From: Ottelia alismoides
Taxonomy: Eukaryota > Streptophyta > Magnoliopsida > Alismatales > Hydrocharitaceae
NCBI GenBank assembly: GCA_037367405.1
Contig: JAZKJV010004142.1
Span: forward strand, 186,001-250,000
DNA length: 64,000 bases
Direction of reading: 5' to 3'
Of this stretch, positions 43,335 through 52,179 are shown piece by piece; position 1 is the stretch's first letter; each line of letters starts with the position of its first letter. Made by a program: the position numbers and the translations under genes. The notes under the pieces are model-generated. The model worked only from the letters and a program-made list of their open reading frames with translations. It was not told the origin of the DNA and did not search any database.

Positions 43335-43865
43335 ATGCATGATTGGGACGCGATCCGAAGGCAGTACGGGGAGCTTACCTACGCAACTGCCTATCGGATC
43401 CTCAGAAAATACGATCTGGCCGTTGATTGTATGCAAGATGTGTTCGTCGAGCTCTACCAGAAATTCAAAAATACTCCGGTCGACAATTGGCCGGCCTTGC
43501 TGCGTTGGCTAGCTGTCCGTCGGGCGCTTGACTCGTTGCGAGTTCAGCGGCGTGCGGAAGCCTGCTCTGAATCTCTGTCCCATGCGATAGAATTAAGTTC
43601 ACGCGAGCCCACTCCATCGCAAAATGCTGAATTCCACGAGTTACTTGAGCGATTGCGAATAGAAGTTGCCAAGCTTCCTCCAAAACAAGGAGAAGCGTTC
43701 TGGTTGCGCTGTGTCGAACAGGCCAGCTTCAATGAAGTAGCCGAGGTTTTGGGGACATCCGAAGGGGACTGTCGAGTTTTGATTCATCGAGCGCGTGCCA
43801 TACTACGTGAGAGACTTGGAGATCTCGCGTCCAAACCTATCAACCCTGATTTCAACCACAAATAG
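43335..43865 (+). CDS. ECF RNA polymerase sigma factor (module A)
   Basis: 176 residues with sigma-2 (LTYATAYRILRKYDLAVDCMQDVFVELYQKF; LLRWLAVRRALDSLRVQRR) and sigma-4 (LPPKQGEAFWLRCVEQASFNEVAEVLGTSEGDCRVLIHRARAIL). It directs RNA polymerase to a small regulon. The next gene, 10 bases later, encodes a membrane protein that takes the place of an anti-sigma factor. It resembles the second sigma at 50130 in size and layout. Confidence 0.95.
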   Translation: MHDWDAIRRQYGELTYATAYRILRKYDLAVDCMQDVFVELYQKFKNTPVDNWPALLRWLAVRRALDSLRVQRRAEACSESLSHAIELSSREPTPSQNAEFHELLERLRIEVAKLPPKQGEAFWLRCVEQASFNEVAEVLGTSEGDCRVLIHRARAILRERLGDLASKPINPDFNHK

Positions 43866-43875
43866 GAGACTGATA

Positions 43876-45291
43876 ATGAACTATTCTCCTCAGAAAGATA
43901 ATGCTGAGCCGCTCGATCAGCTATGTCAAGCAATTGCAACACAGGAAGTGCCAGCGCTGGTGAGCGAGCCGATGATGCCTTGGGAGCAAAATGAGCCCCT
44001 TAGGATTGCATCTGCCAACACCAACTACATCGGTAACGCCGCCCCCAATAAAGTCTTGGCTCGAATGTTAAGCTGGCGTGGTGCAGGGCTGACAGTAAGT
44101 GTCGTTGCAGCTGCTTTTCTTGTCGGTGTCTTCATAACGTCTGGATTTATGACTAGCAAATCCGTCTTTGCTCAAGTTCAAGAAGCTGCGTCAAAGATTC
44201 ATTCTATCCGATTTCGATCGTTGGAATTCGAGGGTGATCGAGTTCCTAGAGTAACCTCGGTTGTCATCGTGTCTGGAGTCGGTGAAAGGAGCGAATATCC
44301 TGATGGAGTCGAGGTCATATCTGACTACAAGAGTGGGAGAAAGCTGACGTTGAATCATCGAACTAAGACAGCCGAGGTCGTGCAGTTGTTTGACTCGCCC
44401 GCCAGCTTGGACCAGCTTTGGGGCAGGTTTCTACGTTTGCCCGCCGAGCAGGTGAAGAAGCTTGTACCGGGTACGATTGACGGCAAAAGTGTCAATCGAT
44501 TTGAGGTCCAAGAAAACGGATCATTGATAGTTAGCGTAGACCCATCGACGAATCTACCGGTTCGCATGGAGATGGAGTTTGAGAATGGCGAAAAGGGAGT
44601 GTATCGCCATGTTGCAACCGACTTCGTTTTTAACTCAGTTGTTGATCCGTCCGTGCTATCAACCACTCCTCCTCGCGAATATCAATTGGTGGAGTCAAAA
44701 CGTCCTGCCAGTCGCAAGCAGTTTGCAGAATCGGACCTGGTCGTATCACCGGAAACGGGTATCGGTGGTGCGGCTTTAGGAAGCTCGAAAGAAGCAATCA
44801 TTGCCAAGTTGGGAGAGCCAGACTCAATTCATGAATCACACGTTCCAGCTCCAACCGCAGAACGTGACCTTGTTGATCCTGAAGGTAGCTCGAAGACAGA
44901 GGTGGCAGGTGCCCATAACGTTACCTTGCAGTATCCCTCGGACGGCTTCGACTTGACGATCGGATCGCAAGGACTGCATAGCATTCATTGTTACGGCCCG
45001 CAGACGCGCGGGGCGATGGCCAAAGCCTTTGTGGGAAAGACTGCTGCCGGAATCAAGCTGGGAGCGACCAAGGAAGAGGTCATTGCCAAATATGGAAAGC
45101 CTGAAATGCAATCAAGCATAAATGATGCGGAGCAAATTCACTACTTCCACAAAGGCTACGAATTCAGTTTTAGGGAGGAGAAACTATCTTCAATAACGAT
45201 CTCTGCACCTTGGCCCGAGAGTTTGCAAATAGAGGTAATCGACAAAGGAAATGGAAAACGCGAAATCCGAGTTTTAGGTGACGAGAAGTAG
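43876..45291 (+). CDS. Single-pass membrane protein with LolA-like and BamE-like regions (module A)
   Basis: 471 residues from the ATG at 43876, with AGGAG upstream; the frame to 43795 overlaps the sigma gene. About 70 cytoplasmic residues, then one span (GLTVSVVAAAFLVGVFITSGFM), then an external part. SVFAQVQEAASKIHSIRFRSLE opens a LolA-like beta-sheet region with PSTNLPVRMEMEFENGEK. The C-terminal half has two repeats of BamE/SmpA type, GSSKEAIIAKLGEPDS and GATKEEVIAKYGKPE. No zinc anti-sigma motif is present in the N-terminal part, so an anti-sigma role is only suggested by position. Same length and layout as the gene at 50625. Confidence 0.85.
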   Translation: MNYSPQKDNAEPLDQLCQAIATQEVPALVSEPMMPWEQNEPLRIASANTNYIGNAAPNKVLARMLSWRGAGLTVSVVAAAFLVGVFITSGFMTSKSVFAQVQEAASKIHSIRFRSLEFEGDRVPRVTSVVIVSGVGERSEYPDGVEVISDYKSGRKLTLNHRTKTAEVVQLFDSPASLDQLWGRFLRLPAEQVKKLVPGTIDGKSVNRFEVQENGSLIVSVDPSTNLPVRMEMEFENGEKGVYRHVATDFVFNSVVDPSVLSTTPPREYQLVESKRPASRKQFAESDLVVSPETGIGGAALGSSKEAIIAKLGEPDSIHESHVPAPTAERDLVDPEGSSKTEVAGAHNVTLQYPSDGFDLTIGSQGLHSIHCYGPQTRGAMAKAFVGKTAAGIKLGATKEEVIAKYGKPEMQSSINDAEQIHYFHKGYEFSFREEKLSSITISAPWPESLQIEVIDKGNGKREIRVLGDEK

Positions 45292-45304
45292 CTTTCGTCC
45301 ATGA

Positions 45305-45325
45305 GACGAATCGGAGCGATTCGTC
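45305..45325. promoter_or_regulatory. Hairpin in the leader of the DUF1559 gene
   Basis: GACGAATC-GGAGC-GATTCGTC is a perfect 8-base stem with a 5-base loop, 24 bases before the ATG at 45349. It is not followed by a T-run. The leader just after it (TTGCAACAAAATAGGTGCCG) is nearly the same as in front of the other DUF1559 gene near 53185-53210, so the leader is shared, but the second copy lacks the perfect hairpin. Confidence 0.45.
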
Positions 45326-45348
45326 ATTGCAACAAAATAGGTGCCGGT

Positions 45349-46323
45349 ATGAAACGAAAACTTAGAGGCATAACGAAGGTCGAACTCCTGGTGGTTGTGG
45401 CAATCATCGGATTGCTGGTTGCACTTTTGTTGCCAGCGATTCAAAGTGCTCGAGAGGCAGCGCGGAGGATATCGTGCCAAAACAACTTGCGGCAAATTCT
45501 CCTCGGGGTTTCCAACCATGAATCAGCTCATGCTTCGCTTCCGTCGTTGTACAACGGAACGCCTCTCGCACAGCCGCGCAACGCATCAGACGAATTTCAT
45601 TTTCACTCATGGCGAACCGTGATCTTGCCACAACTCGAACAGTCGGCTGTTCTCAATCAGATTGATCGAACATTGTTCGCGACGGATCCAGTGAATCAAT
45701 CAGGCCTCAACATTGGTATCGCCGCGTTCGTATGCCCGTCTACGAACAATCCACATTCAGTGGTACCAGATATACTTCATTTCAACGTTGGTATGCCTCC
45801 GCTAAAAGAAATCGGCACAGCGGCACGGAGTGACTACGAGGTAATAGGTGGTGTATCGTTCAAGCCATCTGGTACAGGCGATTTGCAGAACGTCAGATTT
45901 GGCGCATGGGGCGAACCCAGAGCATATCTTCCCTTCCAGACTGAAAACACCTATCGAAAGGCTCGACTACGTGACATGTACGACGGACAGTCCAACACGA
46001 TGCTCATAGCGGAGCGGGCTGGTCGCCCAGACTGGTATCGCCGCGGCAAGCCTGTCGACCCATATCCCTACGCAACTCCTGGAATGGGTCCGGATCATCA
46101 CCAAGCAGCTTGGGGCATAAGCACGCATTTCTGGTGGCTTATCTTCCGGGATAACCAACGGATTAATGAAGACAACGCTAACGGCATTTACAGCTTTCAT
46201 GGGAGTGGGGCGAATGTGGGGCTCGCCGATGGGGCAGTGCGATTTTTGGCTGACTCGATGGATCAAAACACGCTAAACGCCCTCGCGACTCGGGCTTACG
46301 GCGAGATCGTCTCACTTGATTAG
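45349..46323 (+). CDS. DUF1559 pseudopilin-like protein (module A)
   Basis: 324 residues from the ATG at 45349. The N-terminus MKRKLRGITKVELLVVVAIIG is a type IV prepilin-like leader plus N-terminal helix; the usual GFTLVE is GITKVE. LPAIQSAREAARRISCQNNLRQI and the C-terminal SFHGSGANVGLADGAVRFL are hallmarks of DUF1559 (SBP_bac_10), a planctomycete-specific family of unknown role, probably surface-exposed. Its mate on the minus strand at 52180 is a close paralogue with a nearly identical start. Confidence 0.93.
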   Translation: MKRKLRGITKVELLVVVAIIGLLVALLLPAIQSAREAARRISCQNNLRQILLGVSNHESAHASLPSLYNGTPLAQPRNASDEFHFHSWRTVILPQLEQSAVLNQIDRTLFATDPVNQSGLNIGIAAFVCPSTNNPHSVVPDILHFNVGMPPLKEIGTAARSDYEVIGGVSFKPSGTGDLQNVRFGAWGEPRAYLPFQTENTYRKARLRDMYDGQSNTMLIAERAGRPDWYRRGKPVDPYPYATPGMGPDHHQAAWGISTHFWWLIFRDNQRINEDNANGIYSFHGSGANVGLADGAVRFLADSMDQNTLNALATRAYGEIVSLD

Positions 46324-46469
46324 AACCGACCAACACGTGTTGAAGTAATGCTTCGGATCGACGGCTCAAACGTTTGAAACCTAACTGACCTAACGCTACT
46401 CGCAATAAATCGACGGCGTTGCTCGCCTCTGCACCCATCATGTACCTTAAGCTTGGAGATAACAAGAAC

Positions 46470-46934
46470 ATGAAACGCGTACTACCCTTTATTGCACTGT
46501 GTTCAGCCATTGCGCTGGGTGCTGTTCTCAGCTCGAGCATGTCTTTTACTCCTTGGACTCGCGTTTTCGCTGTCGAAAATGCGACCACGGAAACTGATCC
46601 ACAAACGTCGAAAATTGCTCAGTTACTTGAAGAGAAACACGAGGCTTTAAAGGCGAGACTAAAGTTCGTCGAGGAGCTTGCGTCACTACCGTCCGGTTCT
46701 CCGATCGACGTATTCGAAGCCCAAGAATTGCTTATCCAATGCGAGTTGGAACAAACCTCATCCCAATCGGATCGTATTGCGCTCCTCAAGTCGCGGCTCG
46801 AAAATTTCAAGAACTTGGAGCAAGCATACGAGATGAAAAAGACTGTTAGTCGTGCTACGGATGCTGACATTCTTTTAGCCAAGTCAAAACGCACTCAGGC
46901 AGAGATCGACCTTCTACGGAACGAGACAAAATAG
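46470..46934 (+). CDS. Exported coiled-coil protein
   Basis: 154 residues from the ATG at 46470, with GGAG upstream. Signal peptide MKRVLPFIALCSAIALGAVLSSS. The mature part is mostly helical and charged, with heptad-like patterns (LLEEKHEALKARLKFVEEL, ILLAKSKRTQAEIDLLRNE), as in the helical part of TolC-type or periplasmic adaptor proteins. Part of the ECF module A row. Family not known. Confidence 0.7.
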   Translation: MKRVLPFIALCSAIALGAVLSSSMSFTPWTRVFAVENATTETDPQTSKIAQLLEEKHEALKARLKFVEELASLPSGSPIDVFEAQELLIQCELEQTSSQSDRIALLKSRLENFKNLEQAYEMKKTVSRATDADILLAKSKRTQAEIDLLRNETK

Positions 46935-46996
46935 CCGACTTGGAAGGGCATGAACCACCAATGTCCCGCAAGTGAACTCATTTTGGAGCATATATC

Positions 46997-47512
46997 ATGA
47001 CCAAACCGCAGTCGCAGTTCTTCAGGCTGTGTGTATCTTTTTACTTGATCCTGCTTACTACACCGGGGGCCCGCGTTTTCGGGGACGATAATGCGACGAC
47101 GGAAACTAAAATAGGTGCAGGACAACTTTTCGCAATCCTGAATTCGCCGTCGATTCAGAAGGAGCTTGGATTAGATGATGACCAAATCGCGGCTATCGCA
47201 AAAATCAAAGTGAACCCGATTCCGACAACGTTTGCTGACGCAATACTTCCACTCAACACTATCCTCTTGGAAGGAAAGCTCAAGGAATTCAGGAGGATTG
47301 CTTTCCAAGGCCTCATGGTACGCGCGTTCAGCATCGCCGAGGTGCAGGAGTCTCTCCATTTGACGCCGGATCAAAAGAACGCCATTGCCGCAATCCAATG
47401 CGAGTTTGCACAACTAGCAATCGTTCCAAAATGCCCTTTTCTCCAATATCAATTCAGCGTGAACTCCACCATAGCATTGCAGTTTCCTCCTCCAGTTTTA
47501 CTTTCAGTTTAG
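46997..47512 (+). CDS. LTxxQ-type exported protein, C-terminus altered
   Basis: 171 residues with a signal peptide. The body (QLFAILNSPSIQKELGLDDDQIAAIAKI.. and ..LHLTPDQKNAIAAI) has two helix-loop LTxxQ-like motifs as in Spy/CpxP proteins, and closely resembles the protein at 48540. After QKNAIAAIQ the similarity ends abruptly, and the tail (IALQFPPPVLLSV) looks like a read in a wrong frame or unrelated DNA. So this may be a damaged copy of the 48540 gene. Confidence 0.6.
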   Translation: MTKPQSQFFRLCVSFYLILLTTPGARVFGDDNATTETKIGAGQLFAILNSPSIQKELGLDDDQIAAIAKIKVNPIPTTFADAILPLNTILLEGKLKEFRRIAFQGLMVRAFSIAEVQESLHLTPDQKNAIAAIQCEFAQLAIVPKCPFLQYQFSVNSTIALQFPPPVLLSV

Positions 47513-47685
47513 CGCATAAGCGAGACTACACCCTGTTGTTATCAATTGATCTCCTTCTAATCGGGTTAGGAGGAGATTAATTGTGAATATTAAATTGTTC
47601 TGCAATTCTAAGCGCCTGCTGCGGCGAGCACTTGTGCCTGAACTGCAGTCGCTCTACCACCAAACTCCAGAAAAGACCGAACCTG

Positions 47686-48405
47686 ATGTCTTCCGATTTC
47701 TCCCAATTCAACACCGCCTTAATTTGGGCTTACAATGCGTTGTTTTTTTGCATTCCATTGCTCGTGATTCTCGGTGTAGCCCAAATTGCGGTTGCAATAG
47801 CACTTTGGCGTTCCGAGAAACGAAGCAAGCGGCTCAAACGTGCTGGCGTACTTTTCACCGCCGCAGCGCTGATGCCTTTGGTTCTGTTCGGACTCTGGCG
47901 AGGCGTTATAGGCCCTTCCTTGTTCGCGGAATTAACGGCTAAGCGAGAAAAGCAACTGGCGAAAACGTCGATTCTCCGGGTTGGGAGTAACGTATCTGAA
48001 ATCGATAAGTTACTGACCGAGGTGGGCGTTCCTCTGGACACACCGAAAATAATTGTACTCAATTTTTTTGCCACTTGGTGCGGCCCATGCTTGGTTGAAA
48101 TGCCGCATCTTCAACAGATTGCCGACAAATATGTAGATCACAAAGAGATTCTATTTCTTGTGGTTGGCCGAGAAGAATCGCAGGAAACTCTCGATGCTTT
48201 TGCCTCCAAGAACGGTTACCGCTTGCCGTTTATCGCGGACCCTGAACGACGCTTATACTCCCAATTTGCACGAGAATCCATACCGAGAACCTATCTAATT
48301 GACCACGAACGCGAAATCCGTTTCGAGATTGTTGGCTATGACCAACATAAGCTTAATGAACTCGACACGCAAATTAGCGAACTTGCTGATGAATGGATTA
48401 AATGA
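47686..48405 (+). CDS. Membrane-anchored thioredoxin-like protein (TlpA type)
   Basis: About 239 residues from the ATG at 47686; a TTG at 47632 gives a longer form. Two spans come first (ALFFCIPLLVILGVAQIAVAIAL; AGVLFTAAALMPLVLFGLW), then a thioredoxin fold: IIVLNFFATWCGPCLVEMPHLQ, VVGREESQETLDAFASKNGY and IPRTYLIDHE with the cis-Pro. The WCGPC motif points to disulfide reduction outside the membrane. It lies within the ECF module A row; a role in redox upkeep of exported proteins is plausible. Confidence 0.88.
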   Translation: MSSDFSQFNTALIWAYNALFFCIPLLVILGVAQIAVAIALWRSEKRSKRLKRAGVLFTAAALMPLVLFGLWRGVIGPSLFAELTAKREKQLAKTSILRVGSNVSEIDKLLTEVGVPLDTPKIIVLNFFATWCGPCLVEMPHLQQIADKYVDHKEILFLVVGREESQETLDAFASKNGYRLPFIADPERRLYSQFARESIPRTYLIDHEREIRFEIVGYDQHKLNELDTQISELADEWIK

Positions 48406-48539
48406 TTTGCAGAACCAAGCGTTGGACGGAAGTTCGCGATGCCGTTCAGCTTGCTAATAAGTCAAACTCGCGAACTCCGTTAACGCTACCGTTATCCGCT
48501 CGATGTCACGTTAACATTCCAACGAATGGAGAATGAACC

Positions 48540-49166
48540 ATGGTAAACGTTTTATCACAATCGCGACCAAAGCTACTGTGCGCTGGCTTGTGTCTGGCAG
48601 TGCTAATTATAGCCAAGGTGCTTGCGTCTCCTGATGCAGATGCGATTGTGGAAACTAAAGTTGGTCAGGACCAACTGATCGCCATTTTGAGTGTGCCAAC
48701 GATTCAAAAGGAGTTAGAGCTATCTATTGAGCAAGTCTCGCAAATCGCTGCGATCAAACACGTTCCGTTAGCTGTAACCTTTTCGGAAGCGATAGCTCCG
48801 CTCAAGACCATACTCACGGATAAACAACTCAAAGAATTCAAGAGGACGGCGTTGCTGGGTCTCATGGTGCGAGCTTTCCTTGTCGCTGAGGTACGCGATA
48901 CGCTTAAATTGACGCCAGAACAAATGACGTCGATCGCTGCGGTTCAAGCCAAGCTCAGAACTCAGCTGCAACCATTTCAAGACAAGATCAATCAGGGTGG
49001 TTCGCCGAAGAACTATGCCGAAGCAATGCAGTTGGAACGAGACACTGCAGCGTTTCACGAGGACGCTTACGTGGAGGCATTACAATTACTAACAATCGAA
49101 CAGAGAAAAAAGTGGGAAGAAATCGCAAAACCCCTGCCAATACGCAACAAGAAGGGTGGATCGTGA
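48540..49166 (+). CDS. LTxxQ-type exported protein (Spy/CpxP-like)
   Basis: 208 residues with GGAG 8 bases before the ATG. Signal peptide (SRPKLLCAGLCLAVLIIAKVLA). Two LTxxQ-like helical motifs: IQKELELSIEQVSQIAAI and LKLTPEQMTSIAAVQAKL, then a third LLTIEQRKKWEEI. Spy/CpxP relatives sense or buffer envelope misfolding. Close paralogue of the gene at 46997, which lacks the C-terminal third. Its TGA overlaps the next gene's GTG start. Confidence 0.8.
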   Translation: MVNVLSQSRPKLLCAGLCLAVLIIAKVLASPDADAIVETKVGQDQLIAILSVPTIQKELELSIEQVSQIAAIKHVPLAVTFSEAIAPLKTILTDKQLKEFKRTALLGLMVRAFLVAEVRDTLKLTPEQMTSIAAVQAKLRTQLQPFQDKINQGGSPKNYAEAMQLERDTAAFHEDAYVEALQLLTIEQRKKWEEIAKPLPIRNKKGGS

Positions 49167-49678
49167 GCAGTTCCGTTTCTAGTCCATGTGCTACGACACG
49201 TTTGCGACAATTCTCGCTTAGGACATTGATTCTCTCGTTTGTGGCTTTCGCATTGGTACTTGCATTCGTTGTGCTTCCAGCCCAATCGCAACATCGGTCT
49301 CGTCAATGGGTGGAGTCACAACGGGGGCGAGTTGCGATGACACCGAACTACCGCGTTGAAGGTGGCTGGTACATTGCATCCGGATATTGTCCTTTGCCGA
49401 AAGCTATCGTGAACGCCATCGGAATTGACGCATTCGTTTCTGTTAAGTCCGTTGTATTGGATTGTGAAGAAATTCATGATTTGTCTGGTCTGAGGGGGTT
49501 TACTCGAATGGAACACCTATACATCAACCAATTCGTGCACGACATAAGCGCCTTTGAAGGCCTTCGTGGATTGCCTCGATTAAAAACCATAACGTTGTCG
49601 AAGTGGTCTGGCCTCTCAACCGACGAAATTGAACGGATATCGAACTCATTGGAGGGTGTTGAGATTGTCGAAGAATAA
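49163..49678 (+). CDS. Membrane protein with planctomycete FSLRTL motif
   Basis: 171 residues from the GTG at 49163, which overlaps the previous stop (GTGA), so the genes are translationally coupled; the frame is open further up to 49112. Residues about 13-36 (RLRQFSLRTLILSFVAFALVLAFVVL) hold the RxFSLRTL motif common in planctomycete membrane proteins and one span. The external part looks like a few leucine-rich turns (VVLDCEEIHDLSGLRGFTRMEHLYINQF, ISAFEGLRGLPRLKTITL). Role unknown. Confidence 0.75.
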   Translation: MSSSVSSPCATTRLRQFSLRTLILSFVAFALVLAFVVLPAQSQHRSRQWVESQRGRVAMTPNYRVEGGWYIASGYCPLPKAIVNAIGIDAFVSVKSVVLDCEEIHDLSGLRGFTRMEHLYINQFVHDISAFEGLRGLPRLKTITLSKWSGLSTDEIERISNSLEGVEIVEE

Positions 49679-50129
49679 CTCCAACAGTCTCCGCAAAAAC
49701 TAAGACGAACAATCGCATGGCCTAGTTAGTCAAGTAGTACGAAGATCGTTGGAAAAAGTTGTTGTCGTTTCTGTTTCGTGAGTTCCCATCATTTAATCCA
49801 AACAGGCGGTTCGGTTGCCAGAACCGATGACTGGATTCGCACCAGCATGGACCTGTTCCAGCTGTGGACCTGTGTCAAGCAATGCTATTTGATCTTATGG
49901 TTCGTTTGTAAAACGAACTGCGAGTACCAGACAGCCAAACTGACGGCAAAGCGGCGGACGGGATACGTGCTCCGAGTTGGTCTTCCGGTCAGTACCTTCT
50001 CTGACAGAAGTGGATTCCACTCGGATTGATCAAACTTTTCGGTAAGGATATCGATTTTCGTACGATAAGTACTTAGCAGCGAGCCCGACCAAGCAGTTTT
50101 TCGGCTAAACAGAAGCGATTTAGATACCA
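49679..50129. other. Gap between the two ECF modules, nothing recognised
   Basis: About 450 bases. Short open frames on both strands look unlike proteins and lack ribosome sites. It probably contains the promoter for module B, but no -35/-10 was recognised; it has no repeats. Confidence 0.4.
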
Positions 50130-50624
50130 ATGACGAATTGGAACCAACTTGTAGTTGATTCGGCAGCAATTGTCCTTGGTGCGGCTCTACGTGTCACTGG
50201 TCGACAAGCTGATGCGGAAGATGTTGCTCAAGAAGTGTTTTGTGAAGCGATTCAGAAGTGGAGACACTCGCCAGAACTCGTCACACTTCAGCTCTTGCGG
50301 ACTATTGCTGTCAGGCGTGCACTGGATGCTGTGCGCAAGCGAACTCGCTTCGTCAGTGATACCGAGTTGACTGACTTGGTTTGCTCAAATCCAAGCGGCG
50401 ATCAGGTCGTTCAGCATGAACTAGAACAACGCGTTCGAGAGTTGGTCACGGAATTACCAAAACGAGAAGCGGAGGTGTTCTGTTTGTCGGCTTTTGAGTC
50501 GCTGTCCGTTTCCGATATCGCACTGGCACTTGGTATCTCCAATGGAGCAGTCTCGAAATCGCTTTCTATCGCCCGAGAGAAGGTCCGAAAAGGCATTACC
50601 CCCTACCTAGAAAAAGGTGAGTAA
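50130..50624 (+). CDS. ECF RNA polymerase sigma factor (module B)
   Basis: 164 residues: region 2 (AALRVTGRQADAEDVAQEVFCEAIQKW; LLRTIAVRRALDAVRKRTR) and region 4 (LPKREAEVFCLSAFESLSVSDIALALGISNGAVSKSLSIAREKV). Its TAA is directly followed by the ATG of the next gene. Related in layout to the sigma at 43335. Confidence 0.95.
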   Translation: MTNWNQLVVDSAAIVLGAALRVTGRQADAEDVAQEVFCEAIQKWRHSPELVTLQLLRTIAVRRALDAVRKRTRFVSDTELTDLVCSNPSGDQVVQHELEQRVRELVTELPKREAEVFCLSAFESLSVSDIALALGISNGAVSKSLSIAREKVRKGITPYLEKGE

Positions 50625-52040
50625 ATGAACATTTACCCAAAAACAAACTCCGAGGACTTTGCAAACGAGGATCAGCTTGAGCAAGTGGTAGGACGAATAC
50701 GATGTTCCACTCCGACGCAGCAATCTGTGGCTTCGTTGCAAGCTTGGGCGACGCAATTGCAAAAAGCTTCTCCCGCAAGGTCCATTCATGGCAATTCGCT
50801 GACCACTAGACGCTGGTTCAATGTTGCCATGGCAGCGTCGTTACTGATTGTAGTTTCAATTGCAAGCATGTTTTCAACAAGCAGTCTCGCGGTTGCACAG
50901 ATTCGAACTGCGATTCGAAAGGTCGATAACGTTACCATTCGCTGCTATTACGGGAAAGGCGAGCAGCGACATTTGGCTGAGACATTGATCGTACGCGGAA
51001 ATAAAATCCGCTGGGCGCGCCCAGATGGATTAATACATCAAACGGATTTAGATTCAAATACGGAAGTTACTGTGGACGAAAATCGTCGAACGGCTGAGTA
51101 CTATCCGCTGTATGACTCAAGTGAGAGGCGCCAAACAGTTGAACAGATATTCCGCACACTAGGCAATTTGTCCGATGATGCGTTCGTGAAAAGTCAGGAC
51201 ATCGAAAGTAATTCGTATCACGTGTCTTGGGATGGAATGGAGATTGAGTTGTGCGTGGGTTCTGATTCACTACCGAAGAAATTGACGATTCTGAAAGCTA
51301 ATCAACAGAATTTCGCCTTGGTTGGTCAACAGGCGGAATTTACTTATGAACCAGTCGGAAGCGAACTGCTTGACGTCACCGTGCCTGATGATTTCGTCGT
51401 GACAAAGATTGAGAGGAAACCCGCACGCGACAGTATTGAGTTAAACCTTGTTCCAGGAAAGGGTTTCGACGAATTGCCGTTTCAAAGTTCCTTCGCTAAG
51501 GTTCTCGAGTACTGCGGCGCACCTGATGGAGTAAAGCGATCGACGCGTGTCGTTCACAACTTTAGCGACCAACAGGCGGACATCTATCGGGCTGCTCAAG
51601 AACTTGGACTAGAGAATATGGCATCACTCAATCCAGAACTGTTCGGACTACCGTTCTCACGAGTTGACGAACTTATCTACGATTCTCAGGGCTTTAGAAT
51701 TATCGTGGACGAGTTCAATGGATTTGAACAGGTGACGGTTTATGCAGAAGGAGAGCTGGGTGGAAGAAACCGTGGCTTTGCGGGAACCATTGACGGCTCT
51801 ATTCGTTTGGGAGATAAGCCTGAAACAGTTCTAAAGCAGCTTGGTGAACCATCCTCTCGTTCAGGAATGGATGAAACAACTTGGAATGGGGGGCTTTCTT
51901 ACTTAGATCCATTTATGAGTTTTGGCTTTCGCGACCTTCGACTGAGTTCCGTAACCTTCGTGAAGGATTTTGTATCTGTGATGAACATTGATGGGACAAA
52001 GATTTTTGTAACCCCCTCTTCCCAACAGCCAGAGAAGTGA
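50625..52040 (+). CDS. Single-pass membrane protein (module B), partner of the ECF sigma
   Basis: 471 residues, the same length as the module A protein. About 65 cytoplasmic residues, one span (FNVAMAASLLIVVSIASMFS), then SSLAVAQIRTAIRKVDNVTIRCY, which matches the SVFAQVQEA start of the module A protein. BamE-like segments are visible near SFAKVLEYCGAPDG and GDKPETVLKQLGEPSSRSG. No zinc anti-sigma motif. The start codon abuts the sigma stop, which argues for coupling in fixed ratio, so it is the best candidate for the anti-sigma or sensor of this sigma. Confidence 0.85.
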   Translation: MNIYPKTNSEDFANEDQLEQVVGRIRCSTPTQQSVASLQAWATQLQKASPARSIHGNSLTTRRWFNVAMAASLLIVVSIASMFSTSSLAVAQIRTAIRKVDNVTIRCYYGKGEQRHLAETLIVRGNKIRWARPDGLIHQTDLDSNTEVTVDENRRTAEYYPLYDSSERRQTVEQIFRTLGNLSDDAFVKSQDIESNSYHVSWDGMEIELCVGSDSLPKKLTILKANQQNFALVGQQAEFTYEPVGSELLDVTVPDDFVVTKIERKPARDSIELNLVPGKGFDELPFQSSFAKVLEYCGAPDGVKRSTRVVHNFSDQQADIYRAAQELGLENMASLNPELFGLPFSRVDELIYDSQGFRIIVDEFNGFEQVTVYAEGELGGRNRGFAGTIDGSIRLGDKPETVLKQLGEPSSRSGMDETTWNGGLSYLDPFMSFGFRDLRLSSVTFVKDFVSVMNIDGTKIFVTPSSQQPEK

Positions 52041-52179
52041 CCCAATAGTTCGGTTACTCATTATTGAGACAGAGGAAGTAGGTTATCCGACTGCCCAGTG
52101 TCGTTTGTACGTCTCTCCTCTTCGGATTGGTCGTGCGTACTCGCTATGTCATGGTTGGGAGCCATGCCGGGTAAGAACA

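Noticed and set aside
49885..50169. Minus-strand frame of 94 residues in the gap before ECF module B
   Set aside because: It overlaps the sigma start, lacks a ribosome site and has unusual composition.
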